IMG/VR virus record: IMGVR_UViG_3300017917_002782
Location: 1-64,000 of that record
DNA length: 64,000 bases
Origin: a virus
Strand: one strand, 5' to 3'
A program made the translations under genes and the position numbers. The notes beneath the pieces are model-generated. The model did not search any database and was not told where the DNA came from. It saw only the letters and a program-made list of their open reading frames with translations. Below are positions 40,866 to 48,593 of the stretch, piece after piece (positions within the stretch are counted from its first letter, which is position 1; each line of letters begins with the position of its first letter).

Positions 40866-42932
40866 ATGAAAAATAGAGATACACAAATGATAAGAAAGTA
40901 TTTGAATTTAATGGAGTCAGTAGATTCTAAAATAATTTTAGAAAATAAAACAAAAACCTCGGATAAAATTTTATCTGAAGCAAACCCTTTAGGTCAACTT
41001 ATTAGAGGTGAACTTAAAGGTGCAAAAATAGTGGCTGCCGATTTGGCTCCAATTTTTAATTCACTTAAAGCAGATGCCAAGATATCCTCGGAATTGTTGA
41101 AAGTAGGAGTAAAAGATGCAGATACCTTACTTGAGTTAATAAAGAACGATTTTAAACTTGTTGCCCCTAAACTTGGAAAGTTAAGCGATAAGTTGTCAAG
41201 TCAAGTTAGAGGTGCTGTTGAGTTAAACATACTTAAATCTAGTACAACAAAAAAAGAGTTGTTAGATATTTCTGCTGAAAACCTTGTTAAAAATAATATT
41301 TTCCGTGATAAATATAAGGCATATGGGAAATCAAGCGACTTAATTGATAAACTTAAACAAGAAGGATATTCAAAACAAGGTGCGGAAGCAATTGCAAAAA
41401 AATTGGATGACCTTAAACAAGGTAAACTTCAAATCAAACCAAAAACACAACCAACACCAGTCACAACAGCATCCCCTAAAATTACGGAAAGATTAAAACA
41501 ACTACCAAAAAACATAAAAGATGGATTAATGAATCTATTGAGAGCAAAAAAAGGATGGAGAGTGATTGCTAAATGGGGAATTTTGGCTGGAGTTCCATTA
41601 GGGGTTTTATGGTGGTTTATTCAGGATCAAATTGGTGGTGGGGAAATGCCACCTGAAGGTTATCCACAAAACGCTCCTCAAGATTTTCCACCATGTGTAC
41701 AAGACTTAATTAAAAATAAAAGCGGTGAAGTTATTACCGATACAAATGGTGGTGTTATTATTTTAGTTAAAAACAATGAATACCCTGATGGGTTACGATT
41801 CTATTCAAACAGTAGAGTTGTGGATGTTAAGACAGGTAAAAGAGGAACATATAAATGTAAAGGTGAAAAGGTTGCTTTACAAGAACAAGGTACAGAAATA
41901 GATCTTGATACCATGACAAATTATGTTGACACTGCGGTGGATGATTTAGATGGATATGTTAATGCGGGTAATTTAAATAGTTTAATGACTATCCTTAAAA
42001 ATCTAAAAGGTAAAACATTCCAAGGGAAAAATGCGTTAGGTGAATTTTTATCCTTATATAAGGATGAGGAAGGTACCGATTTCATGTCGGATGTTGATGG
42101 TGTAGGTGTTAGAACTATTGGAACAAAAGGAATACTTGCAAAAAGAGAGGTCCTATCATTGTTAAGTGGTGGGGGTGAAAACACCCCAACCACACAGACA
42201 ACTTCTGGTGATTTATCGGGTATCGATATCACTTGGGACACAAAAACACCGGGTGGTGGCACTAGTGGTGGTGGTTCATCAACTAAAACAAAATACACAC
42301 CTAAAAGTGATTTTCCATTCCCAAGAGGAACTAGTAATGAAAAAATAAGAGAGATTCAAAAATGTTTGAATTTTCCAGCAGAATTTCAAACTGGTAATTT
42401 TGGTCCAAAAACAGAAAAGGGATTAATAGAATTTATTGGTAATAGTGATAACGTAAAATATGGTTTAACTGGTGGTTTTAACATCTATATAGAAGAATTG
42501 AAAACAAAAGGTATAACAAAAGAACTTTACGATATTGTTATGAAGGCGTGTTCTAAAACACCAACAACAGGAACCCAAACAACAACTGGTGAAACCCAAA
42601 CAACAACAGGAACCCAAACAACAACTGGTGAAACCCAAACAACAACAGGAACCCCAACACCGGGTACAGAAACACCATCACCTGAAAAAACACCAGCAAC
42701 AACCAATGAAACACCAGCACAATTATTTAACAGATTTGTAAAAGAAGGGACGATAAAAGGTCGTTTTAATGGAAGAAGAATTGTTTATAAAGGTGGTGAT
42801 TTAACTGACGGTGATAGGGAAAAATTGGAATCACAATTAAGTTCGATGGGTTTTAGAGTTTCAAGAGAAAATCGTGACTACCGAGAAGGTGATAAAATTG
42901 TTTTCAAAAAGAGTGAAACCGAAGAAAAATAA
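40866..42932 (+). CDS. Large late protein with leader, TM segment, Thr-rich repeats and shared C-terminal domain, 688 aa
   Basis: Leader MKNRDTQMIRKYLNLMESVD. Residues about 30-215 helical with Lys/Leu-rich repeats; one transmembrane segment (about 236-254, IAKWGILAGVPLGVLWWFI). Later a PG_binding-like part (IREIQKCLNFPAEFQTGNFG), Thr/Gly repeats (TTGTQTTTGETQ) and the C-terminal domain QLFNRFVKEGTIKGRFNGRR, SMGFRVSRENRDYREGDKIV shared with 15423-15992. Starts 3 bases after the previous gene. Probably an ejected internal virion protein. Confidence 0.75.
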   Translation: MKNRDTQMIRKYLNLMESVDSKIILENKTKTSDKILSEANPLGQLIRGELKGAKIVAADLAPIFNSLKADAKISSELLKVGVKDADTLLELIKNDFKLVAPKLGKLSDKLSSQVRGAVELNILKSSTTKKELLDISAENLVKNNIFRDKYKAYGKSSDLIDKLKQEGYSKQGAEAIAKKLDDLKQGKLQIKPKTQPTPVTTASPKITERLKQLPKNIKDGLMNLLRAKKGWRVIAKWGILAGVPLGVLWWFIQDQIGGGEMPPEGYPQNAPQDFPPCVQDLIKNKSGEVITDTNGGVIILVKNNEYPDGLRFYSNSRVVDVKTGKRGTYKCKGEKVALQEQGTEIDLDTMTNYVDTAVDDLDGYVNAGNLNSLMTILKNLKGKTFQGKNALGEFLSLYKDEEGTDFMSDVDGVGVRTIGTKGILAKREVLSLLSGGGENTPTTQTTSGDLSGIDITWDTKTPGGGTSGGGSSTKTKYTPKSDFPFPRGTSNEKIREIQKCLNFPAEFQTGNFGPKTEKGLIEFIGNSDNVKYGLTGGFNIYIEELKTKGITKELYDIVMKACSKTPTTGTQTTTGETQTTTGTQTTTGETQTTTGTPTPGTETPSPEKTPATTNETPAQLFNRFVKEGTIKGRFNGRRIVYKGGDLTDGDREKLESQLSSMGFRVSRENRDYREGDKIVFKKSETEEK
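42561..42658 (+). repeat. In-frame tandem repeat encoding Thr/Gly/Gln units
   Basis: The unit encoding TTGTQTTTGETQ (36 bases) occurs about two and a half times inside the 40866-42932 gene. Confidence 0.85.
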
Positions 42933-42945
42933 AAGTAATCAGATA

Positions 42946-42953
42946 TTTATTAT
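42946..42953 (+). promoter_or_regulatory. Late-type motif upstream of a small RNA
   Basis: GATATTTATTATATG at 42942-42956; same as other late motifs, but no convincing reading frame follows. Confidence 0.55.
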
Positions 42954-42954
42954 A

Positions 42955-43103
42955 TGAGAGTTTGGTGGTTTGGTCGCCACTAGATGATAATAGAGCTAGA
43001 AACGAAAGGAGGGGTCCATTATCTCGGCAAGGGGGTCTTAATTGACTCCTTTGTTCGTTATAGGGACTCAATAAAAAAACCCACCGAATTGGTGGGTTTA
43101 TTT
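42955..43103 (+). ncRNA. Candidate late structured small RNA
   Basis: About 150 nt from the ATATTTATT motif to a terminator. AACGAAAGGAG (43000-43010) can pair with CTCCTTTGTTCGTT (43046-43059); the frame from ATG 42954 stops after nine codons. The longer frame starting at 42984 runs through the terminator and antisense tmRNA, so a coding role is unlikely. No known family recognised. Confidence 0.45.
43073..43103. terminator. Bidirectional terminator between the small RNA and tmRNA
   Basis: AAAAAAACCCACCGAATTGG then TGGGTTTATTTATT. Ends both the plus-strand late transcript and the minus-strand tmRNA. Confidence 0.85.
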
Positions 43104-43108
43104 ATTAA

Positions 43109-43528
43109 TGGTGGAGCCGGAGGGATTCGAACCCTCGTGTTGTTCGTTTTATTGTAGATGGACTACACGTTTATTCGATTATTCACAACCGACAAATAAA
43201 TGGTTCCTATTTTGACATCGTTACCAATAACTGTGTCGGGTTCACTTTTACCATTTTCATGGGTTTATAGGTAGTTCCCTGAACGAGACCTTTGTTTCTT
43301 TTCGGGTAGAAACCACACCATAGAGACTTCTGTTCCAAGGTACATGTCCGCCGACCCGTTAGTCACCACCGATTAGGCAGCAACTTTAGAAGTTGCAAGT
43401 AAACCTGCTACTTCCATGTTGTTGTAAACGTTGCCGTTTAAAATTCACCACCATGGATTAAAGTCTTAGATGACATCAGACTACGTGCCCATTTACACTA
43501 ACAACGCCAATCAATTCCATTCGACCCC
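43109..43528 (-). ncRNA. ssrA: tmRNA (transfer-messenger RNA)
   Basis: 420 nt. 5' end GGGGTCG pairs with CGGCTCC of the 3' acceptor, followed by A and encoded CCA. T-arm GAGGGTTCGAATCCCTC at the 3' end. The tag frame starts at GGC (43435) and gives GNVYNNMEVAGLLATSKVAA then TAA (43373); Gly as the first tag codon is typical of Bacteroidetes tmRNA. The tag is about twice the usual length and ends in VAA. A promoter (43548-43578) and GTTCTTTAAAATAT leader lie directly upstream. Rescues stalled ribosomes together with SmpB (49616-50050). Very confident. Confidence 0.95.
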
Positions 43529-43532
43529 ATAT

Positions 43533-43546
43533 TTTAAAGAACTGTT
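43533..43546 (-). promoter_or_regulatory. boxA-like element before tmRNA
   Basis: Minus strand AGTTCTTTAAAATAT, similar to rRNA boxA (Bacillus TGTTCTTTGAAAAC). Related copies before tRNA blocks and the GGCTAT array. Confidence 0.5.
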
Positions 43547-43547
43547 A

Positions 43548-43578
43548 CAAATATAAATACAAGTTTACATATCCACAA
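43548..43578 (-). promoter_or_regulatory. Promoter of the tmRNA gene
   Basis: -7 TATATTTG (43548-43555) and -33 TTG (43576-43578), spacer 20 bp. Overlaps the end of the phosphoesterase gene. Confidence 0.75.
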
Positions 43579-44305
43579 GCTCAATTGTTAATTTTTTATC
43601 TATTTCTTTCACATCCAATACAATTGGTTCATTAATTGGGTGATATCTTTCGGTACAAGTGGATGCATTAACAAATGCGGTATCATTTATTAACATTGAA
43701 CCATACGCTCCGTGAATGTGACCAAAAACATGTAATAAAAGATTCATATTATCCACACGTTGTCTCAAAAGTTCACAACCTACATTTTGATTACCAAACA
43801 TGGTAAAATCTCTTATTAAATGTGGTGGACCATGAGTAATAAGAATGTCGGTATCATCTGGGATTTGATCCCATTTTTCTTTTAGTTCGTTTCCATTTCT
43901 TGGTAGATTAAACGCCCAATTATAAAACTCTGGTTGCCACGGACTACCATATATTTTTAATGGTCTTGAAATGTCTGGGTGTTTGTATGTAAATTCACTA
44001 TCATGTAAATAAACAACATCTGATTGTGATAAATTTTCTTCGTTCAATATATGATGTAACCATGGTGCTTCATTATGATGTCTAATACCATTATAATTTT
44101 CAAAACCAAAATCATGATTACCGGCAATAAAAATTTTACAATCAAATCCTTTTATGTTTTGAAACCATTGAACAAATTCAATTATTTCTTTTTCTTTACC
44201 AACGTTTGTACAATCACCTGAATGTAATAACAAATCACCTTCAGGTAGTTTATGTAACATCCCCTTATGTAGTGAATGTGTGTCGGAAATACATACTATT
44301 CTCAT
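43565..44305 (-). CDS. Calcineurin-like metallophosphoesterase, 246 aa
   Basis: All metal motifs present: IVCISDTHS (DxH), LLLHSGDCTN (GDxx), IAGNHDFG (GNHD), ILITHGPPH (H) and HVFGHIHGAYG (GHxH). Short, single-domain type. Could dephosphorylate nucleotides, RNA 2',3'-cyclic phosphate ends or proteins. Lies next to tmRNA in the RNA region; RNA-end processing is plausible but unproven. Confidence 0.93.
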   Translation of the reverse strand: MRIVCISDTHSLHKGMLHKLPEGDLLLHSGDCTNVGKEKEIIEFVQWFQNIKGFDCKIFIAGNHDFGFENYNGIRHHNEAPWLHHILNEENLSQSDVVYLHDSEFTYKHPDISRPLKIYGSPWQPEFYNWAFNLPRNGNELKEKWDQIPDDTDILITHGPPHLIRDFTMFGNQNVGCELLRQRVDNMNLLLHVFGHIHGAYGSMLINDTAFVNASTCTERYHPINEPIVLDVKEIDKKLTIELVDM

Positions 44306-44331
44306 ATCAGTAATATAGTTAATCTAATTAA

Positions 44332-44362
44332 ATAAAAAAAGGAGAACCGGAGTTCTCCTTTA
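44332..44362 (-). terminator. Terminator of the 44416-44862 gene
   Basis: Minus strand AAAGGAGAACTCCGGTTCTC then CTTTTTTT. Confidence 0.87.
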
Positions 44363-44415
44363 GGGGCTTGACCGGAGTCTACCTTCCACCACTTGGTTTG
44401 GACAAACCAAGAAAA

Positions 44416-44862
44416 CTATTTCACATCCAAAAGTTTAGAAATTGCTTCTAACTCCATTTGTGCTTTTAACTCTGGTGAGATAAGAGCATTTAAACGAGCT
44501 TCGATTTCCGCAAGTTCTTTACGTTTTTCTTGGATAGAAATTTGGTTTACACGAGTTTGGAAATCTTCTTTCCACTCTTCAACCATAAAACCTAACCATG
44601 TGAATTTGTAATCCACACCAAGTTCATTAGCAGCAGCCTCTGATTTATCTTTTCTTTCCATTAAGAAAGCATACATCTCAACCAATTTACGAACATCAGT
44701 AATCGTTGCGATTGATGTTCTGTCATGTGCTGAGTTTGCGGAATAACCAAAGTTACCACTTGTTTTCCAACAAGGTCTTTCTGCTTTTTCAATTGCTAAT
44801 TTTTTGTTTTGTACTAAGTCAAATAACTCTTTAACTTTAGCATCTGTTGTTTTTGTTGCCAT
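44416..44862 (-). CDS. Hypothetical coiled-coil protein, 148 aa
   Basis: MATKTTDAKVKELFDLVQNK; helical with conserved-looking AERPCWKTSGNFGYSANSAH (about 27-47) and ANELGVDYKFTWLGFMVEEW, then a coiled coil (EKRKELAEIEARLNALISPE). The pattern resembles a conserved phage protein of unknown role. The nearest recognised upstream feature is the insertion-bearing tRNA; a terminator follows. Confidence 0.75.
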   Translation of the reverse strand: MATKTTDAKVKELFDLVQNKKLAIEKAERPCWKTSGNFGYSANSAHDRTSIATITDVRKLVEMYAFLMERKDKSEAAANELGVDYKFTWLGFMVEEWKEDFQTRVNQISIQEKRKELAEIEARLNALISPELKAQMELEAISKLLDVK

Positions 44863-44921
44863 AATAAATGTTGTTTTTTTTTGTTGTTAATTATGTTGTT
44901 TATTTTTTCCCAGATGGGAAA

Positions 44922-45047
44922 TGGCGGGGAGGGTGGGATTCGAACACCACGACCACGAGGTTAACAGCCTAAGAAGTAACTTAGCTTATAGCCGTATGTA
45001 CAGAAATTAAACCAGTAATACGTGCTCTACCACTGAGCTACCTACCC
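44922..45047 (-). tRNA. tRNA-Asn(GTT)-like RNA with ~50-nt insertion
   Basis: 5' GGGTAGGTAGCTCAGTGGTA then GAGCACGT is a normal acceptor/D arm; 3' part GCTGTTAACC holds a GTT anticodon loop, then T arm with TTCGAAT, acceptor CCTCCCC, G, and encoded CCA. Between D arm and anticodon arm lies a ~50-nt insert containing GGCTAT and TTACTTCTT. Acceptor has one T-C mismatch and the T-stem a bulge. A normal tRNA-Asn exists at 52248, so this copy may have another role. Confidence 0.65.
44971..44993 (-). repeat. GGCTAT-N7-STTACTTCTA element 7 (inside the Asn-like tRNA)
   Basis: 23 nt, GGCTAT then 7 variable bases then GTTACTTCTT. Confidence 0.8.
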
Positions 45048-45096
45048 GAGTATACTGGAAATTGAACGAGTGAGTTTTTGCTTTGTTTTTGTTTTT

Positions 45097-45149
45097 TAGA
45101 AGTAACTCTCATATGTTTCAATATACCATGAAACATACAACTCATAGCC
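45097..45149 (-). repeat. GGCTAT element 6 with inserted hairpin
   Basis: GGCTAT ... GTTACTTCTA separated by 37 nt that contain the perfect stem ATGTTTCA/TGAAACAT. Confidence 0.8.
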
Positions 45150-45235
45150 AGTAAAAGATTTTAAAGATGGTAATTATTTGTCTATAATAAAACCCCTTTT
45201 GAGGGTTCTATAGGATTCGAACCTATTAAACCAAT

Positions 45236-45258
45236 TAGAAGTAAGACAAAATGTAGCC
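45236..45258 (-). repeat. GGCTAC-N7 element 5, followed by a T-arm
   Basis: 23-nt element; 10-25 nt downstream on the minus strand is a T-arm-like ATAGGTTCGAATCCTAT (45210-45226) and AGAAC, which can pair with GTTCT upstream. Confidence 0.78.
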
Positions 45259-45329
45259 ATCAAATATTTTGATATTTAAAGAACTAAAGTAAATGGAAAT
45301 CGTGTCAGTGATGTTTCAGTAAAAGTGAA

Positions 45330-45352
45330 TAGAAGTAACTGAACACATAGCC
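45330..45352 (-). repeat. GGCTAT-N7 element 4
   Basis: 23 nt. Its variable part TGTTCAGT can pair with ACTGAAACA about 25 nt downstream. Confidence 0.8.
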
Positions 45353-45405
45353 ATTAGTATTTTTTAAAGTGGAGATTCCATAACTAATTCAATTTTCAGG
45401 TTTGA

Positions 45406-45428
45406 TAGAAGTAAGTGTATGGATAGCC
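45406..45428 (-). repeat. GGCTAT-N7 element 3
   Basis: 23 nt. CCATACAC can pair with GTTATGG downstream (one bulge). Confidence 0.8.
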
Positions 45429-45479
45429 ACTTAATAAGGTAGACGGAAAGGATATGAGTAATAAACATCCAATTGTTGA

Positions 45480-45502
45480 TAGAAGTAACTACATACATAG
45501 CC
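45480..45502 (-). repeat. GGCTAT-N7 element 2
   Basis: 23 nt. ATGTAGT can pair with ACTCAT downstream (one bulge). Confidence 0.8.
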
Positions 45503-45558
45503 GTCAATAAGTTTATGTGGAGATTGTGTGTCTAACGTTGTATCTGATAGTTGTATGT

Positions 45559-45671
45559 TAGAAGTAAGACTTTTGCACCAATACTTTTGTCAATTCTAAG
45601 ACCCAAAACAGAACCACTCCGTGGTTTGATGTGATGGGTGGTTGACTATCCTCTCAGTGACTCACATAGCC
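45559..45671 (-). repeat. GGCTAT element 1 with 97-nt insertion
   Basis: GGCTAT at 45671-45666 and CTTACTTCTA at 45568-45559, split by a long insertion that can itself fold. First unit of the array, 32 bases after the stop of 45703-47775 and after a GTTCTTTGAAATAT boxA-like leader (45680-45694). Confidence 0.75.
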
Positions 45672-45702
45672 ACATATAATATTTCAAAGAACTGATGGGT
45701 AA

Positions 45703-47775
45703 TTACACACCCATCAATTTTCCTGTCTCTTCATAAGAGTAACAGAAGTCCTCGTACTTGAAGAATGTATCAACATTCTCGTCAAGAGTAACTTGTTTAC
45801 CACGACCTTCTACGTGTAGAAGAACAAGGTCATAAACACTTACCTTTGGTAACTCAGCGTATTGTTGAATTACTTTAATAGTGTTTTTGAAGTCACTTCT
45901 TGCGGTTACGAAACCACTTGAATCAATGTCCAACATGATGTACTCTTTAGTTTCCAAATCAATAATTGCGATTAACGTATTGGTTGATTTAGATTCCAAT
46001 GATTGACAATTTGAAATTGTCTCAGGTAACCATGTCCTGTTTGATTCAGGGTGTTCTCTCTCCATGATACCGAAAGATGTTTCAAGTGTATCCAAACCAC
46101 GACCATTGAAGTTTCTCACGTCAATAACCGCATATTTGTAACCACTCTTCAACGCATCTTGGATATCGATGTCGATGTACTCAGCACAAGGTCCTCTTCT
46201 GTGTCTCACATCACCTGAGTGAACTGATTTACCTACTTTCAAGTTACTGAAAGAAAGTACATCACTTTTTTTCTCACCAACAAAGGTAACACTTAAATCC
46301 AAGTCTTCAGAACCTCTTTCGTCCATCCAATGAACAAATGGTCTAATAACTTTTGCATCAGGGTTATCGAGTGGAACTCTTTGACCTCTGATTGTTGGTT
46401 TAGTTGAGAAGTTCATACTTCTCATGTTGGTTGGTAAAGGAATCTTTTTCAACTCCTCATCAATCCAACAGTTACCCAAAGAATCCATTACTGAAAACTT
46501 ATCTCTAAGTGTTTCAAATAATTTAGAGTGGATTGTTTCCACAATCTCTTTAGGAATTGCTGGTAGATTAGGTAATTCAGTACGTTTTCTTGCCCCTTTA
46601 ATCATAATTGACCTATTTGTTTTAGGTTCAGTACGACCTTCGAAGTGTGAGTAAACTTCAAACAATACCTTGTTTGATGTACCTTTTACCGCCTCACCGA
46701 AGTATTTCATGATAAGTTCAATATCTTTTGGATATGTACGAACCAACCAATCCATTCTTCTTGAGAATTCACCTGGTTTTTGAGATAAAACCCTCAAACC
46801 ATTCTCCAAACCTTTTTTGAATGATTCGTTAAGTAACCCATACCAAGAAGTAACCTTCTCGTTACGAATCTTATTGAACGATTCATAAGATTTAGGGAAT
46901 AATTTCTTATATTCGCCTGGATGTAAAATTTCACCCAAACGAACCCATCTTTGGTCTCTTAAAACCATTTCGCGAGTATCGCAATTGGTTTGTTCAAGTA
47001 AACCTAAGATGTATTTTCTTTCTTTACGAGAGAATTTTTTAAATTTGAATTTCTCTCTTTCAGGGTTTGTACCTTTTGTAGATGACCATCTGTTTAATCT
47101 AATTTCCTTTTCAGGAACTTTAGGTAAAGAGATATCACCACCCGAAAGATGAACCGCAATTCTTAACACATCGGTTGTGGTTTTAACTGGTAACCCTTCA
47201 ATACCCATTGCTGCCAATGTACACAAATTTTCTTTGAATGGAATTGTTCCAGGAAAAACAAGTTTATCACCACTTGATACGAACCACTTAACAATCTCAA
47301 GATCTTGAGGTGTTAATGAAGTGTTGATTGACACCAAATCAGTGAAGATTTTTGAAAACCTCTCTGATGTGCCATACTTAATCAAATTGTATTTGATTTT
47401 TTCGAACTTAATATCCTTTTCGTATGTATGGGTTGATGGTTCCCATTGACCATTACTCCAATAGTGCATGATTGCGTTCATGTACAATTCGAAGTCTGAC
47501 ATCACCATAACTTCTTGTGGGAAGTTTTTATATAATGGTTGGTAATTGCGTTTTCCGCCCATTACATTTTTCAAATGATTCAGAACTTCATCATTGAAGT
47601 TTTGGATAAACGATAAATCTGCTTTGGATAATTCGAAGAAGGCATCTTCGTCTAACATGTATCCCCATTGCATTAAGTGGGATTGTACTGTTGCTACTGC
47701 AATTCTGTTGTCCATACCATCGTTTGGAGGACATACCAAACCTTTTTGAAAGGATACTAAATTTCTTGTTGTCAT
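45703..47775 (-). CDS. Protein with C-terminal TerD-like domain and helical N-terminal region, 690 aa
   Basis: Residues about 1-400 are helical, with KTTTDVLRIAVHLSGGDISL, KKFSRKERKYILGLLEQTN and DQRWVRLGEILHPGEYKKLF, a pattern I have seen in bacterial proteins of unknown role and that faintly resembles Ro60/TROVE repeats. Residues about 500-620 match TerD: GSEDLDLSVTFVGEKKSDVL, SVHSGDVRHRRGPCAEYIDI, ALKSGYKYAVIDVRNFNG. Promoter 47813-47842 with TTGACA-like -33. Directly followed by the GGCTAT RNA array. TerD part fairly sure, N-terminal call weak. Confidence 0.68.
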   Translation of the reverse strand: MTTRNLVSFQKGLVCPPNDGMDNRIAVATVQSHLMQWGYMLDEDAFFELSKADLSFIQNFNDEVLNHLKNVMGGKRNYQPLYKNFPQEVMVMSDFELYMNAIMHYWSNGQWEPSTHTYEKDIKFEKIKYNLIKYGTSERFSKIFTDLVSINTSLTPQDLEIVKWFVSSGDKLVFPGTIPFKENLCTLAAMGIEGLPVKTTTDVLRIAVHLSGGDISLPKVPEKEIRLNRWSSTKGTNPEREKFKFKKFSRKERKYILGLLEQTNCDTREMVLRDQRWVRLGEILHPGEYKKLFPKSYESFNKIRNEKVTSWYGLLNESFKKGLENGLRVLSQKPGEFSRRMDWLVRTYPKDIELIMKYFGEAVKGTSNKVLFEVYSHFEGRTEPKTNRSIMIKGARKRTELPNLPAIPKEIVETIHSKLFETLRDKFSVMDSLGNCWIDEELKKIPLPTNMRSMNFSTKPTIRGQRVPLDNPDAKVIRPFVHWMDERGSEDLDLSVTFVGEKKSDVLSFSNLKVGKSVHSGDVRHRRGPCAEYIDIDIQDALKSGYKYAVIDVRNFNGRGLDTLETSFGIMEREHPESNRTWLPETISNCQSLESKSTNTLIAIIDLETKEYIMLDIDSSGFVTARSDFKNTIKVIQQYAELPKVSVYDLVLLHVEGRGKQVTLDENVDTFFKYEDFCYSYEETGKLMGV

Positions 47776-47812
47776 AAATGTTGTATTAAAATGTTTTATT
47801 AATGTTGTGGTA

Positions 47813-47842
47813 CAAATATACTAAACTTTTTTTAAATGTCAA
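47813..47842 (-). promoter_or_regulatory. Bacteroidetes-type promoter
   Basis: -7 TATATTTG, 19 bp, -33 TTGACATTT. Drives the TerD-domain gene. Confidence 0.82.
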
Positions 47843-47861
47843 GTTTTTTTTTATTTTTTTT

Positions 47862-48388
47862 TAAAAAGGTTCTGAATCGTCCCCACGCCATTTTGGGAGA
47901 ACCTTTCAAGTTTTAGTAGTTTGGCGATATAGTATCCCTACCTATATTCCCAAGATTCGTTGGAACATAGTAACCATCCAAGGTAGGTCTCTTGTACTTT
48001 GGTCCGTCTGTCATCATACCCATCCACCTTACGGCTTCTACACAGGTACTCTTTTCACCATTTCCTCAGGACATCTTCACCCTACCCCCAAAGTTACGTG
48101 GTGAGTCTCACTCGGAAGCTGAGTGTGTATTGTAGAATTGTCCAGTATTTCTACAACTTGTGGATTCTATTACGACTAATTAAAGCCCCTTACCCCCTCA
48201 ATCCATAATGGGGAACTCTTTTTTAAAGTTTCCAACATACCTGACGGAACTTCCCCATCGTCAGTAAACCCCGTTTATTAGAGGTTATATGAATTTCACT
48301 TTTTGTGTATCCTCCCCCATAGCCTTGAAGACTTCAAGTCAGGTTCACACACCATAACGGACGAGTACCTCCGTTAATCGTGGGGTCT
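47862..48388 (-). ncRNA. Large structured RNA candidate (GOLLD/ROOL-like position)
   Basis: About 530 nt without a credible reading frame on the minus strand, unusually GC-richer than its surroundings, packed with hairpins: TAACGGAGGTACTCGTCCGT at the 5' end, CTTGAAGTCTTCAAG, CTGACG/CGTCAG, GAACTC/GAGTTC and a closing stem AAAGGTTCT (47898-47906) / AGAACCTTT (47864-47874 on the minus strand) followed by T residues. Lies directly after tRNAs. GOLLD and ROOL RNAs are large phage RNAs next to tRNAs; I cannot assign either family without a covariance search. Confidence 0.6.
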
Positions 48389-48389
48389 T

Positions 48390-48464
48390 TGGTGGCTCCG
48401 GCGGGAATCGAACCCGCGACTACCAGTTTTAGAGACCATAATGTTACCATTACACTACGGAGCC
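48390..48464 (-). tRNA. tRNA with anticodon CTA (amber suppressor type)
   Basis: 5' GGCTCCG, D arm GTGTAATGGTAACAT, anticodon region ATGGT CTCTAAA ACTGG, T arm CGGGTTCGATTCCCG, acceptor CGGAGCC, A, encoded CCA. With U33 fixed the anticodon is CTA, which reads UAG. The anticodon loop equals that of Trp tRNA (CTCCAAA) with one change. Anticodon stem is weak (two wobble pairs). Confidence 0.75.
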
Positions 48465-48470
48465 ATTCGA

Positions 48471-48540
48471 GGTCGGGGATGGATTCAAACCACCCTAAAA
48501 GAGCTTGCGACTCTTCACCTAATCGCTCGGTCACCCGACC
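48471..48540 (-). tRNA. tRNA-Cys(GCA)
   Basis: GGTCGGG/CCCGACC acceptor, discriminator T (Cys identity), anticodon stem AAGAG/CTCTT with loop TCGCAAG. Position 33 is C instead of the near-universal U. No encoded CCA. Confidence 0.75.
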
Positions 48541-48593
48541 ATTTGTGATTGATAACCTTAATCATCAATCACAGGTACAATATTAGAGATTAG

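Noticed and set aside
42984-43158. 57-codon frame MIIELETKGGVHYLGKGVLI... on the plus strand
   Set aside because: It runs through a strong terminator and antisense to the tmRNA 3' end; a small RNA explains the motif upstream better.
44308-44330. TAG ATT AAC upstream of the phosphoesterase gene as a third amber-start gene
   Set aside because: No ATG lies in frame before it, and the normal ATG at 44305 gives a full-length protein.
44971-45671. The GGCTAT array as a CRISPR array
   Set aside because: Repeats are short with a variable core, spacers differ in length (51-116 nt), no cas genes and no leader; folding fits structured RNAs better.
47862-48388. RNase P RNA or group I/II intron
   Set aside because: I could not find the RNase P core (GAGGAAAGTC, ACAGAAA), the group I P7 region or a domain V hairpin.
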